Part shown: piece by piece, positions 9,675 through 20,406 of the stretch
How the letters are laid out: each line of letters begins with the position of its first letter
How positions within the stretch are numbered: the stretch's first letter is position 1
NCBI RefSeq assembly: GCF_000151315.2
Contig: NW_011887297.1
Location: forward strand, 473,587 to 537,586
Origin: Capsaspora owczarzaki ATCC 30864
Taxonomy: Eukaryota; Opisthokonta; Filasterea
Length of the DNA stretch: 64,000 nucleotides
Reading direction: 5' to 3'
Translations under genes and position numbers: made by a program
Notes under the pieces: generated by a model
What the model saw: only the letters and a program-made list of their open reading frames with translations
The model's database searches: none
What the model was told of the DNA's origin: nothing

Positions 9675-11484
9675 CTACCAACTGCTTTGCTCATCAACCT
9701 TGAGAACAACGCGTCCGGTAGCTCCGCGATTGGCAAGCATGCGGTGAGCATCGGCTGCCTCGCCGAGGGGCAGAACAGCAGAAATGTTGGGGCGGATGTT
9801 GTGCTTGACCATGAAAGCCATGACATCTTGGAGTTCGGTGGCGGTACAGCTGGCAAAAAGCAGAGAGAGACAAAGGAGGAGACAAAAAGTCAGCAAGGGA
9901 GGTGGGAATGGAGAAGGGACGAGGTGCGCAGACAAATCAACTTACCTGTCACTGCCGATAATCTCAATCGAGTTGATGATGAGATAGCCGAGCTTCAAGT
10001 TGATGGCACCAACCGTGACGTTGCCAATCAAAATGAGGCGCCCTCCTGTGTGAAGCGACCGCAGCGACGAGTTGAAAGTAGGCTCGCCGACCGCTTCAAA
10101 GGCCAGTGTAGGCTGTGGGCACAGGTTGAAGTGAGCATGGGGAAAAGGCAAGGGGGAAGGGGGGAATTTCGAAATGGCAACGCCTGCATTACTTTGAATT
10201 CGTCTGGGATTTTGAAGGTGCTGTTCTTGGCCACCACAACGTGGTCGGCGCCAAGTCCTTTCAAGTAATCGACCTTGGCGTCACTCGACGTCACCGCCGT
10301 CACCGTGCAGCCCTATTTTTTGTTTTTTTCAGGTTGCAGTGATTGAGTCGCGTGGTGGCGATGTCAGCGGGCACAAACACACATCGTGCACGACGAAACG
10401 AATCGTACCATTGCTTTGGCAAGCACCACCATGGCCGAGCCAACGCCTCCAGTTGCGCCAGTCACGACAATCTTCTCACCGGCCTTCAGACGGCCACGCG
10501 TAACGGCAGCGCGCCATGCCACCGCAAAAGTGCACATGACTTTAGTCCAAGCATCAGAGCAGTGGTGAGCAGCAGACAACATACACACATTGAGACACGC
10601 GGAAACAGACAGGCCAGATCTATTACTGGCGGAGGCCTGGATGGAGGTGAACTGGGCTGGAACCTTGGTGAACGTGCGCGCGCTGGCAGTGATGAACGGG
10701 GCATAGCCGCCGTTGGCAGTCAGGCCGAGGAAGGAAGCCCTGGCTTGCTCGCACGAGGTTGTGTGGTTGGCAAGGCATGCAGGGCATTGGCCGCACGATC
10801 CCCAGTGCAACGACACGACGCGATCGCCGACAGACAGGTCCTTGACGTTGGTGCCGACCTGGGCGACCGTTCCTGCAATTTCGTGACTTCAGAAGCAGGC
10901 TCGACTCAAGTGAGGAGCTTCCCCCCTCCCCCATTTTTCAATCCATCAAACGATGGCAGCGGTTTTTGGAACGGATGTACGCTTACCCAGGAACGATTGG
11001 CGTCATGATGAAAGGAAATGCGCCCTTCCGGTCGAGCAGATCGCGATAGCACACGGCGCATGCTGCAATTTTCACTAACACCTGGTGTTGAGATTCAACA
11101 GATTCGATCAGGATGATGGTGAATAAACACGCTGAGATTGTGAGAATCTGAGATTGAAATTTTGTGAATCCGACAAGTTCCGTGTTGCTTTTTGCTGGAG
11201 GCGACAAATGACTCGAGCAAAGGCGCCACACTGCTACTTGCCTCGTTGGTTGCTGGAGCTGCGACGGGAATGTTGGTCATCTTCAAGTTCTCTTCGGGAC
11301 CGGTGGCGGTGAGAACGATCGCATTCATGCTCGCTGGGATTGGTCCCGCCGAGCACGACGACGCGTGTGTGCCGTGCGACGCGGCGGGCACGGTCGAGAC
11401 AAGTCCAGCTGCGATCGCAGCCAAGCGACGGGACGACGCGGACGCCACGGACAAGCTCGATCCCTTGAGCGCGAGGCGGAACAT
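9675..11484 (-). CDS. Medium-chain dehydrogenase/reductase (zinc-type alcohol dehydrogenase family)
   Basis: An NAD(P)-dependent oxidoreductase. Seven exons read on the minus strand: 11484-11242, 11081-10987, 10886-10627, 10539-10409, 10312-10193, 10112-9946 and 9849-9675, summing to 397 codons. The N-terminus is rich in Arg, Ala and Ser with no acidic residue early on, which suggests a mitochondrial presequence. The GroES-like domain shows CAVCYRDLLDR and then PGHEIAGTV, followed by a structural-zinc loop CGQCPACLANHTTSC with four Cys. The Rossmann domain has VTGATGGVGSAMVVLAKAMG, then GADHVV and LIGNVTVG. The C-terminus GATGRVVLKV is typical of the superfamily. Substrate cannot be told. Intron 1 is bounded by a GCAAGT donor, the only donor that fits the frame. 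It is transcribed away from the glycosyltransferase gene. Confidence 0.85.
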
Positions 11485-11808
11485 GGTTGGAGATTGAAGA
11501 CTGAGAAAAGAAACAAAAAGACTGAGACAAACCGAACTCAGAAATCCAACATTCAGAAGATGCTCGAGCTGCAACCTCGTAGTTCTAAGTCTAACAGATG
11601 CGATTCTGCGGGGTAGATGTACGCTGGAGAATCGGAAAACGCGAACAAACTCAGAGTTCCGAGCATTTCACTCTCAACCCTCACCGACCACCAGCCTCGA
11701 AAAGGACAACGTTGACATGCAACAGCTCATCACTGCATCGGCTCGGGTGTGTGCATGTCATTGGGGGGGGGGGTCGGAGAAAACTCAGTCCTTGTAATCC
11801 TGAATGCA
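11485..11808. promoter_or_regulatory. Divergent intergenic region, dehydrogenase / glycosyltransferase
   Basis: The two start codons face outward over 324 bp. The region includes an 11-base G run (11763-11773). In-frame ATG codons upstream of the glycosyltransferase exist from 11749, but the ATG at 11809 is immediately followed by a good signal peptide. No TATA box stands out. Confidence 0.4.
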
Positions 11809-14676
11809 ATGACGCTCAGATTCGGAGCGAGATTGGCGCCAATTTTACTCGTTCTGAGCATTCTGAGCGGCGGCTGTTCTTGGACTTGCCTCGCTGCAGA
11901 CCAACCAAATCATCATCGCCATCATCATGCCGCTGATGCTGACGCTCGACTGCCGTTGCGCATCGAGTGGGAAGGACCGATCGAAACGAGCTCGTTCGTG
12001 CAGCGCATGAACGTCGAGGTCGTCTCGCGACTGATTGCCCGCGGCCATCGCGTCTCGATTCACCCGCGCGAGCCTGTCGACGGGATCCGGGAGACCTCCT
12101 CGGACGCCTTCTCCGAGCGCACGGCACGGGGCAGCAGTCAGACCGGCGCTTGGGACGCGGCGCTGAGTGGCCGTGGCGCGTCGCTGTACCACTCGCCGTA
12201 CACCACCGTCGCCGAGATGGCAGACCACGCAACAACGCCAGGAAGTCAAGATCATCATCACCACCACCACCATGGAGCCCACCATCGTCGGGCTCCATCG
12301 GAGGATGCGCTGGCAGAGCAAGACGCGACGCTCCTGCCCAATGGTGAGGACAGCAATCAAGGCGACTCACCACTTCGAGGCGCATTTTCAGCCCGCAAGT
12401 GCGAAGCGCTGCGCCAGTACTACTATGCGCCGTTGTTGCGAGATGGCCATGATCATGGCGCCAGCACTGGCTCGCCGTCAGATGCTGATGATGCATGGAC
12501 GCCAGTGCTGCACGTCACAGCCGATGCCACTGGTCTGCCCGACTTTTTCCACCCGCCACTGCCGCTGGCTGCCAACTACTCGGCCGCGACCGACCTCGTG
12601 AACGAGACGCCGTATTGGATTTCAGTGTTGCAGTGGGACTTTGGGCAGCTTCCCAAGGTGTGGCCGAGCGCATTCGCTTCCTCCATGGACGAGATTTGGG
12701 TGCCTTCGAACGCTGTTGCCGAGGCCTTTGAGCGCGGTGGTGTCTCCAAAGACCTTGTGCAGGTTGTGCGCATGGCTGGCACGGATTTGTGTGCGCTTAC
12801 GGCTCTCTCGACCGGTGTGCCATGCGTCCAAGGGGCGCCGCCGCGCACCATGCCCAATTTCTTTGCCAAGCTGCTTGCCGACATTCGCAGTCCACGTGTC
12901 AAGGCCGACCCAGAGCCAGCGGCCAGGATGGTGCACAGGACGCGCACTCAGCTGCGCCAAGAGCGCCAGCAGGCGTCTCGATTCATGTCCGACCAGACCG
13001 TCCACCCGCTCGCCAAAGTCAAACCGTTCCCAATCAACAATGGCAAAGCCAATGCGTTTCGGTTCCTGTGGCTCGGCGATCCGAGGTGGGTCAAGTCGTT
13101 TGATTTGGTGATTGACGTCTTCCGCCACACCTTCCGCAATCACGACAATGTCACGCTGGTCATTGCGGGCTACGGCGACGCCGGCCTCAAGCACCACCAC
13201 TCGGACACCAACCACATTGTTGAGAAAATGTACGAGAGCATCCGTGCTGATCGGCACACTCCTGAAATCCGCTATTTGCCCAGGGGGGTAGTCCCAGTCA
13301 CAATGCTTTCGTCCGTCTTTGCTTCCGTCGATGCCGTGCTTCTCCCCTATCGGATGGACGGCTCAGGCTGGGAGGTGACTGCCGCCATGGAGCACGGATT
13401 ACCCATCATTGTGACGGCAGTTGGCGCAGCGCGCGATCTCTGCTCGTCCACACGTTGTGTCCAAGTGCCAGCCCCGCAAGACGGTAGCTTCCGTGAATTT
13501 GGGCGGAAGGTCTGCATCGACCAAACCTTCCTGTATGCCACCGCCGACTCGCACCGCCACGCCACGCGAGACGCTGCAGACATCCACAGCGACGATTCGG
13601 GCCACCGCGAAGAGACTGAAACCGAAACGCATCGCCACTTTGATCTCATGGGCTATCCCGTTGTCGGCGTGCCCGACCGTGCTGCGTTGCAAATAGCCAT
13701 GAAAAGCATGTACGAGGAGTGGCTGCAAAAGCAATCCGACGAACAAGGTTCATCTTCTTCATCTGACTCTTCTTCCTCTGATTCGGAGCTGGTGCTGAAC
13801 GCCCTCGAGTTTGCCTACAGCGAGCTATCATGGGAGCGCATTGTCGATCGCATTGAATCGCGCCTCTACACAGTTGCAGAAAAGGAGGCGACGCTTCGCC
13901 GTGGCCTCTCTTTGCAAGAATGGCACGCCCGAATGCACCAACGCATTTTGTCACGTCTTGGCACTGCAGGCAAGTTTGCGCTGGCTATTGGAGAGCCAGA
14001 CGCGGCCTCTCTTTATCTTCGTCGCGCTGTTGCAGAAGCGCTGCCCCTTGCCAAGGCGGAACTCGCCGTGCTCAACGCCAAGGCGTTGCGGCTGGCATCC
14101 CGAGCCGCGGACGCCGTTGCGCACCTGCGTGATCAATTCCCGCTGCTGAGTCGACTGTTTGCGCCATCGAGCACCCAGAGTGACGCGAGCGCTTCGAGCA
14201 CTGCAGAGCAAGAAGCCGAACCGCTTTCAGAGACCACCTCCGCAGACGTCGCTCTCCTGGTCGAGTACGCAGCCTCGCTGCGCACCTCCGGTGATGTCGA
14301 TGTCGCCGAAAAGCTTTTGAAGCGGGCGCTTGCGCTCGAAAAGTGCCCAGTCGAGGCCTTTGTGGAGCTGGCCAAGCTGTACCGCGAGCAGCGCAACGAC
14401 TTTGGCAAAGCCACCAAGACCATCAGTGATGGGCTTTTGTGTGCACAGCGTGACCTGCGTCTGCTCGAGCTCTTTGGGCACATCTCTTCAGAGCTTGGTT
14501 ATACCAAAGGCGTGGACGCAGCCGCGCAAATGATCCGTGCGGTGGACGATCAGCACGCGCTTGTGCTCGAAAACCAACGCTCCAAAGCACAGCAAGCCTC
14601 TGACGAGGCTGCCACAAGGCAAGCATGGGCCGAGTATGAGCGTCGCATTGAAGAGTTTCGGAATACGTGGAAGTGA
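11809..14676 (+). CDS. Secretory-pathway glycosyltransferase (GT4-like) with C-terminal TPR-like helices
   Basis: A single-exon gene of 955 residues. The chosen ATG is followed by a hydrophobic signal sequence (FGARLAPILLVLSILSGG). The first third carries His-rich stretches (HHRHHH and a run of eight His near 12255) of unknown use. The glycosyltransferase core lies near residues 410-560. It has FLWLGDPRWVKSFDLVIDVF, the strand VTLVIAGYGDAG, a segment ending ASVDAVLLPYR, and SGWEVTAAMEHGLPIIVTAV, which is the nucleotide-sugar E-x7-E-type region of GT-B enzymes. The last 250 residues are helical with TPR-like spacing (ALALEKCPVEAFVELAKLYR). Donor and acceptor sugars are unknown. ER/Golgi location is inferred from the signal sequence. 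An earlier in-frame ATG at 11749 would put a Gly-rich leader before the signal and is less likely. Confidence 0.8.
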   Translation: MTLRFGARLAPILLVLSILSGGCSWTCLAADQPNHHRHHHAADADARLPLRIEWEGPIETSSFVQRMNVEVVSRLIARGHRVSIHPREPVDGIRETSSDAFSERTARGSSQTGAWDAALSGRGASLYHSPYTTVAEMADHATTPGSQDHHHHHHHGAHHRRAPSEDALAEQDATLLPNGEDSNQGDSPLRGAFSARKCEALRQYYYAPLLRDGHDHGASTGSPSDADDAWTPVLHVTADATGLPDFFHPPLPLAANYSAATDLVNETPYWISVLQWDFGQLPKVWPSAFASSMDEIWVPSNAVAEAFERGGVSKDLVQVVRMAGTDLCALTALSTGVPCVQGAPPRTMPNFFAKLLADIRSPRVKADPEPAARMVHRTRTQLRQERQQASRFMSDQTVHPLAKVKPFPINNGKANAFRFLWLGDPRWVKSFDLVIDVFRHTFRNHDNVTLVIAGYGDAGLKHHHSDTNHIVEKMYESIRADRHTPEIRYLPRGVVPVTMLSSVFASVDAVLLPYRMDGSGWEVTAAMEHGLPIIVTAVGAARDLCSSTRCVQVPAPQDGSFREFGRKVCIDQTFLYATADSHRHATRDAADIHSDDSGHREETETETHRHFDLMGYPVVGVPDRAALQIAMKSMYEEWLQKQSDEQGSSSSSDSSSSDSELVLNALEFAYSELSWERIVDRIESRLYTVAEKEATLRRGLSLQEWHARMHQRILSRLGTAGKFALAIGEPDAASLYLRRAVAEALPLAKAELAVLNAKALRLASRAADAVAHLRDQFPLLSRLFAPSSTQSDASASSTAEQEAEPLSETTSADVALLVEYAASLRTSGDVDVAEKLLKRALALEKCPVEAFVELAKLYREQRNDFGKATKTISDGLLCAQRDLRLLELFGHISSELGYTKGVDAAAQMIRAVDDQHALVLENQRSKAQQASDEAATRQAWAEYERRIEEFRNTWK

Positions 14677-15162
14677 CGCAAAAGAAGTGGCGTTTGGTTT
14701 TGGTTGTGTTTGTTTGTTTTCCCTGTTCGGTTTTTGTATCTGCTGTGTATTTTGTGTAGATCTAGTTCTGGTTTATTGATTTGCCCTGATTCTGCATCGT
14801 GGCCTTTGAAGGGCGATTGATGCTTTTGATCATTGAGCGGCTGTGGCTTGGGGGGGGGGCTATCGCGCGCTTGCGCTTGCTCGCATAGCAGTGGTCGCCC
14901 TTCGGGCTGTAGTAACAACTCCCAAATCAACAGTGCTACCTATTCGATAATATATTCTTATCCGAGGCAGCACTGTTTCTAACAACTCCCAGACTTGCCC
15001 CATACTCCCCCTTCAGTGCCTTCAGTGCCTTTTATATCGGTGCCACCCACCCACAGGCGGGCGCTTTTATATTCACGTTTTGGCGCAAGTGGAATTGGAA
15101 ATTTTGAAACCGCCTTAAGAAATACGAATAATGTATTAAATGTATCTTGCTATTTACCAATG
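14677..15162. other. Spacer with short repeats, lower GC than neighbours
   Basis: It contains the 3' UTR of the glycosyltransferase, a G run near 14851, and then an AT-rich patch. The string AACAACTCCCA occurs twice (near 14914 and 14980), flanking a 7-bp inverted repeat (CAGTGCT and AGCACTG). No gene was recognised. Confidence 0.4.
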
Positions 15163-15327
15163 ACCGCCAAGATGAACAAATCCCACACGCACCTCGACCT
15201 CGCTGATAGCGAAAAGAGAGACATTATTATCAAGTCAATCGACCTGACTGCCCCAATGCTCATCATCAAATTACCAATGGGCTCTGGAAAAACCATTTGC
15301 CTTGCGGAAACACTCAAACCGCTTTGA
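15163..15327 (+). pseudogene. Orphan P-loop fragment, helicase-like Walker A
   Basis: A short frame reads MTAKMNKSHTHLDLADSEKR and then continues to LIIKLPMGSGKTICLAETL before it ends. The PMGSGKT segment, with hydrophobic residues before it, is a Walker A motif of the kind found at the start of helicase domains, including origin-binding-type helicases of large DNA viruses and mobile elements. No Walker B or later helicase motif follows. The local base composition is AT-richer and codon use unlike its neighbours. It is either a decayed fragment of a foreign or mobile element, or a misread exon. The family assignment is a weak inference. Confidence 0.3.
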
Positions 15328-15458
15328 AAAGCGGCACAATGCAGCATCATCAGGAACGTCTTGGAAGAACAATGATACAATCATTCACTCATTATGGGTT
15401 GACACTGGATTGCCAAAGCTGAGAAAGATGACAGCGCAGTTTTTAGTTTCTTCTTCTT

Positions 15459-16754
15459 TTGTTTTTCTTGTTTTATCCCGCAATCTCGGCTGCGGCTGCA
15501 GCTGGAGCTGTTTTAGCAGCCCTGGCTCAGCAACAGCCAACTTTTCGGCGTGTGTTCGGTTTCATAGGCGGCGCGGTCGCCCACGCGGTCTCCACCATAT
15601 TCATCATTTTGGTTGTGGCGGCTTTTGTTGCTCGGCACGTGCTGGACGATAAGAACACGATCGCCAAGACCCACTCGCCCGAAGTCGTTCAAGCTCGCAT
15701 GCTCGCACGCTTCGAGGCCGGCTCCGTCATCCCGCCCGTCAGACAGTCCCACATCGATCGTCCAGAGGCCGTTGCTATGCTTCAAGGGGTGCTGCGCCCC
15801 GCGCTGTTGAAGGACTACACGGTCTTCATTGGCGAAGTAGGCTGCGGCAAGACCACCGCCGTCCTCGACGCCATCCGAGCCAACAGCACTGGCATTGTCT
15901 ACCACATCGTCCAAAGCGAGCTAATCGTTGATGTGCCGAAACGACTGGCGGGGTCTCTCGCGTTCGCGTTCAACCGGTTCACCTTCACGGCAGGCTACTT
16001 CAAAGACCGTGGTGTGGAGATGGAGCAAGTCACATCGGCAGAAGAGCCGTTCAAGAGCTGGGCGATACTCGAGCTCGGTCTTCGGGACGTCGCCGCACAG
16101 TTCAAGGCCAAGCATGGTCACGTTGCCACGCTCGTCATCGACGCCGTGGACCTCATCGCCAAGAAGGGTTCAGCACTGTTGCATGCGATTCAAAAATTTG
16201 CCAAGGCGGCTGCTGACGAGCAGCTGCTCAATGTTGTTCTCGTCACCTGCGATGTTTCGAATCTGCCTGAGCTCAAGGCATCGTCAGCAATGACCCGTGC
16301 TCGCGTTGTTGAAGTGGGTGATCTCACCGACCAACAAGCTGTCACATATCTGGTGCGTCGTGACATCCACGAGGATTTGGCCAAGCGTGCGGTCGCTGAA
16401 ATTGCTGGTGGGCGTCTCATTCTGCTCAACAATCTAGCAGACGACCTTCTGTTCAAGACTGTGGACGAGATCTTTGAAGAGTTTCGCGTGGATACGGCAG
16501 ACTCTCTCCTGCGCCTGATTGGCCGTTCTGAAATGAGCAACGCAACATCTTCTGTGCACCAGACACTCTGTGATCTCACTCGTGGAGCTCTGGGGCATAG
16601 CCTCGTGCACGAGATGCTAGGCGTCGATCTGACCAAGCAACTCCTCGCCACCAAGATCAACATTCTTGCCTACCATCCCAACAAGACCTACACCCTTCAC
16701 TCGCGCCACGTTCAGCGCTCTGTGTCTACCCTGCTGAACTGCACGAGACCGTAG
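15459..16754 (+). CDS. P-loop ATPase with N-terminal membrane helix; first exon not located
   Basis: An open frame of about 430 codons ends at 16754. It has no ATG before its hydrophobic segment, so the true start lies in an upstream exon; a plausible acceptor is the TGCAG ending at 15501. After an Ala-rich stretch comes a membrane helix (AVSTIFIILVVAAFVARHVL) and a linker. The ATPase core has Walker A GEVGCGKTTAVLDAI and a Walker B-like strand ending ATLVIDAVDLI. A sensor-like strand NVVLVTCDVSN follows, and then a helical lid. The layout resembles STAND/ORC-type ATPases that are expanded in some protists and fungi. Its role is unknown, and a membrane anchor is unusual for a DNA-replication ATPase. 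A poly-A signal lies 123 bases after the stop. Confidence 0.65.
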   Translation: MFFLFYPAISAAAAAGAVLAALAQQQPTFRRVFGFIGGAVAHAVSTIFIILVVAAFVARHVLDDKNTIAKTHSPEVVQARMLARFEAGSVIPPVRQSHIDRPEAVAMLQGVLRPALLKDYTVFIGEVGCGKTTAVLDAIRANSTGIVYHIVQSELIVDVPKRLAGSLAFAFNRFTFTAGYFKDRGVEMEQVTSAEEPFKSWAILELGLRDVAAQFKAKHGHVATLVIDAVDLIAKKGSALLHAIQKFAKAAADEQLLNVVLVTCDVSNLPELKASSAMTRARVVEVGDLTDQQAVTYLVRRDIHEDLAKRAVAEIAGGRLILLNNLADDLLFKTVDEIFEEFRVDTADSLLRLIGRSEMSNATSSVHQTLCDLTRGALGHSLVHEMLGVDLTKQLLATKINILAYHPNKTYTLHSRHVQRSVSTLLNCTRP

Positions 16755-16876
16755 GGCCGTCCCTTGTTTCTGGCTTCTTGAGCCATCTTCAAGCGTTCAC
16801 CCTCTGCCAACCTCGCCTTCGTGTGTTGCAATGCGTTCTCAGCATCTGTATTGTATCTTGAAGACGTCGCTCTGAG

Positions 16877-16882
16877 AATAAA
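16877..16882 (+). terminator. AATAAA polyadenylation signal
   Basis: A canonical AATAAA lies 123 bases downstream of the P-loop ATPase stop codon, in the right orientation and with T-rich sequence after it. Confidence 0.6.
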
Positions 16883-17196
16883 ACCCCAATTGTTAAGTTT
16901 TTTCGGCCTTTCTTCGATCCTCGTTGAGGCGGACGACTTGGCTTTTGCAGTCAGAATTCTTTAAACCTTTCCAGCAGGAGGGATATTTCCCGCTTGGATA
17001 TTGGGGGACAACCCTTGTGAAATCCGCTTGTTAATTTGGAGCTCCTGTCTCGGCTGTTGATTTTGACCACGAGTACCTGGAAGAATGCCCCAGCTTTGAA
17101 ACTTTTCTTCCACCGCCCTTCTCTCTCTTTCTCTCTCTTTTTTCTTTTGGTTTTTTTGCTTTCATTTTCATCGATATCTATTTTTTCCAATGCCAA

Positions 17197-17472
17197 ATGA
17201 CAAAAGGTCGAGGTCAGTCGTGTTGTTTTTCATTCGTTCGATGGGCTCGTACCTCTTTGGCTCGTCCATTGGTTTGTTATTCTGTTTCACAAAACACAAA
17301 CAACAAACAACTGCTCTCTCTCCTTCTCGTCCTCGCCCTTCCTCCATCGCCCCCTGCTTCCGCTCGCTTTCCACTCTTTTGCCTTCCCATTCATTCCACG
17401 AGCTCCAAAAAACGACTCAAACGCCAACCGAATGACGAAATGCGAATCTTTGACAAAAACAACCCGCCAACC

Positions 17473-17520
<48 letters not shown>

Positions 17521-18130
17521 ACGACACGCGATGGTCTCTGCTTTTGTTTTGCTCGCTTCGCCTGCGTTTCGTTTTGTTTTCGTTTTGTGTCTGTCGCTCA
17601 CGTCTCGCTTGTGTCGGGTTTTTGTGTGTGTGTGGCTCATCCTTTTGTATTGCAGGCTACCCTGGTCCCGCGCGGCCTGCGCTGTCGGACGGCGAGCACG
17701 GCTGGCTCGTTGTGCTCCAAGTCGTCCATGCGCTCGTCTGCGTCGCCTCCTTGGGTTGTGGCGTGGCTCTCTTTGAATGGAAGCGACAGGTAAAAACGAG
17801 CCTCCACCCTGTGTTTTCGCTCCAACGGACTCTGCTATTCAGACACGCCGTCCCCCCGTTTTCAGTGTCATTGGCATATTTCGCATCACATCTTGAAAGT
17901 GATCCACTTTCGGCTGTCTTTTCAATTTTGGGCGCGCGCAACAGCCCAAAAAAAGGTCGATTCGGATTCGCGCACAACAAAATCGCTTTCTTCTTATTTC
18001 TTGTGGATTTGCAGTTGTCGCTCATCAGCACGCTTTGAGTTTTTCTGCTTTGCTCAACAGCGAGGTGAGGAGGGAGAGGGGGAGGGGGTTGAATGCGAAA
18101 CACAGGAAACGAAAAGCAAACCACAACGGA

Positions 18131-18161
<31 letters not shown>

Positions 18162-20406
18162 CACCGCAAAAAAAGCCACAACGAATCAAATTCGACCAAG
18201 TTGTGAGGAAAGGCTTTCGAGCTCCATCCCCTCATGCGCTTGTCATGCACGACTACTTGACACTGCTTTGGTTGGTTTGAGAACGGGGAGTGGGGACTTG
18301 TCCATTCAAATGGCTCCGAATTCGTCACCTCTTCTCTCTCGCTCAATCCGTCGGTCTGACTCGCTCGCAAATCGTCTCTCGCAGATTCAAGTCTTCCAAC
18401 CGAAACAGCCACTGCTGGTGGCATCGGTGGCAATCGGATGCTTTCTGCTGTCCTTGCATCCGTTGCTCGCCTTGATCGAAAACCGCTTTGCCTGCCCCGC
18501 TGCGCTGTGGCTGCTATACTTTGGCATGGCAATGACGTTCACACCGCTCATTCTGCAAGAAGAATTGTTGAGACAATCGGTGCCGAGTGGCGACGCGGAA
18601 ACAGCTCGCCAAATACGAGCGCGATTGCAGCCGCCACGCATGACGGCAATCCAATATGTGTTGTCGCTGCTGGTGTTTATCGTCGTGGCGTTCATTCTTC
18701 AGTTTGCACGATCCTACTACGAGAGCAATGCATTGACTGACGGCTGTTGGTGGGCGGACGCAGAGTGGGCCACTTTGCACCTGCTGTTGCTCGCCGTCAC
18801 TGCCATCCTGATTGCCTACCGCATTCGAGCTGCGCGGCGGCGGCCGGACGCCACCGCGCCTCAACTTGTTGCTCACGCTCGTGCCATGGTGATTGTCTGC
18901 GCCCTGTTCTGCGTCCTTGCCATCATCATGCTCTTCTACCCGGCATTTTGGACGCTGTACTTTGTCATGCTGGTGCCCATGTTTGTCTCAGTCGTGTACT
19001 GTCTATGGCCCGTCGGGACAACACTGCGCCTGCTTGTCAAAAACCCTGGCGCGTTGATGAATTCCAGCAGCTCTGACAGCGCCATCATCGGTGCCAGTGT
19101 CACGCGGGACAGCACTCGTCTGTCACTCGCTCCTGGTACAAAGGCCAACACCAACGCCAACGCCAATGCCTTGGAAATGGTGCAGCCACCGCTCTCGCCA
19201 TCCGGCATCAGCATTGCAAGCGCCGATAGCCTCACATCAGCCAACTTAAATGGCAAACTCAGCTCGCTGATCAGCAACACCTCGGCTGCCAGTGGCCAGT
19301 TCTTCCCAGACGATCCCAACGCGTACCAGTATGTGGACGACGAGGATCCGCTGCAGGAAGAGCTGCGCAGGGAGCAAGATCGTCTCGAACAAGCAGAGCT
19401 GGGCGCAGTCACGCGACTCGACCGCCGGTTTCAAAAACGCACCAAGATTCAGGGGACGGCGCTTGTGCTCGGCACTGGTGGCATCGCCACGATGGCGGCA
19501 AACTCGCGGCGTGTAGAAGAAAGCTTTGCTGCACACGCCAAGCCCGCTTCCGCGATCGCTGCCGCTGCGAGGCACAAGGCCCGCCTAGCGGCTGCTTCGG
19601 AAGCCGAGGCGACGATGGCTGAGGCCGAGCCGGAGGATGAGCTGGAGCAGGCTTTCGGCGAAGAGGACGTGGTGCAACGCCCAGGATCCATAGCGCGCCG
19701 GTCTGTGGCCGAGCGGCCCGGTCGCCCTTCGTTCTCTGCGGCCTTTGCCCAGTCGACAAACAAGCGGCCATCCTTGACCACAAATTTCTCCACAGCAACC
19801 ACCAACAAGCCACCAAAGGGGCTCGTGGCCTCCGTGGCCCGGAGCGAAAGCACTGCGAGCAACCGAAGTGCGCGCTCCTACGGCCAGCACAACAGCGTCA
19901 TGCAAGCCGAGCGTGTTGCGGCCGACATTTCTCTGCCACCAGGAGTGCGACCTTCCACGCTCAAGCAGGTTTTGGCGTCTGTAACGTACATTGAAATTTT
20001 CAAGCAGTTCTCGCTGGGCGTGTACTGCTCGGAGAATATTCTCTTCTTTATGGAAGTCGCTCAATTCCGCGCTTTGTCTGAGCGCAAGAAGGCCGAGTCG
20101 GCGCTCACCGGTGAGCAGACGTCGATTATCGGCGAAACCTCTCTGCTCAACAAGTTCAACGAAATCTACGATCTCTTCATCAGCGAGCACGCTCTCATGG
20201 GAGTGAACATTTCCTCGGCCGCGCGTGAGCCCATTCTGAAGGCCGTGCAGACGTTCAATGCGCCTGTCGAGGCGTTCGATCTTGCCCAAAAAGAAGTGCT
20301 CAAGCTCATGCTAACCGACACGTGGCCAAAGTTCAAGCAACTAGTGTTGAGCAAACCCGCAACTGAAGAAGAAGTTCAGGCGGTGCTAGACGCAGTAGCA
20401 GTTTGA
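17197..20406 (+). CDS. Seven-transmembrane receptor-like protein with C-terminal RGS domain
   Basis: Such proteins couple a GPCR-like membrane module to a regulator of G-protein signalling that speeds GTP hydrolysis by G-alpha. The proposed exons are 17197-17212 (MTKGRG, ending at a GTCAGT donor), 17656-17789 and 18385-20406, giving 723 residues. The tiny first exon is the least certain part. Seven hydrophobic segments can be counted, beginning WLVVLQVVHALVCVASLG, PLLVASVAIGCFLLSLHPLL, ALWLLYFGMAMTF, AIQYVLSLLVFIVVAFI and LHLLLLAVTAILIAYRI. Two more lie close together before LWPVGTTLRLLV. A long polar cytoplasmic linker follows, with Ala/Glu-rich patches. The last 130 residues match an RGS box: LKQVLASVTYIEIFKQFSLG, then SENILFFMEVAQFR, FNEIYDLFI, and a final helical AQKEVLKLML with WPKFKQLV. 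The architecture is known in plants (RGS1), fungi and amoebae. The 593-bp second intron contains a 29-base A run. Confidence 0.85.
17475..17518. repeat. A tract of about 44 bases in RGS-gene intron 1
   Basis: An unbroken poly-A lies in the proposed first intron of the 7TM-RGS gene. A second one of about 29 bases lies at 18130-18158 in intron 2. Confidence 0.9.

Noticed and set aside
14995-15327. The helicase-like P-loop fragment taken as proof of a viral insertion
   Set aside because: Only one motif is present and no capsid, polymerase or integrase sequence or terminal repeat accompanies it; the evidence supports only an orphan fragment.
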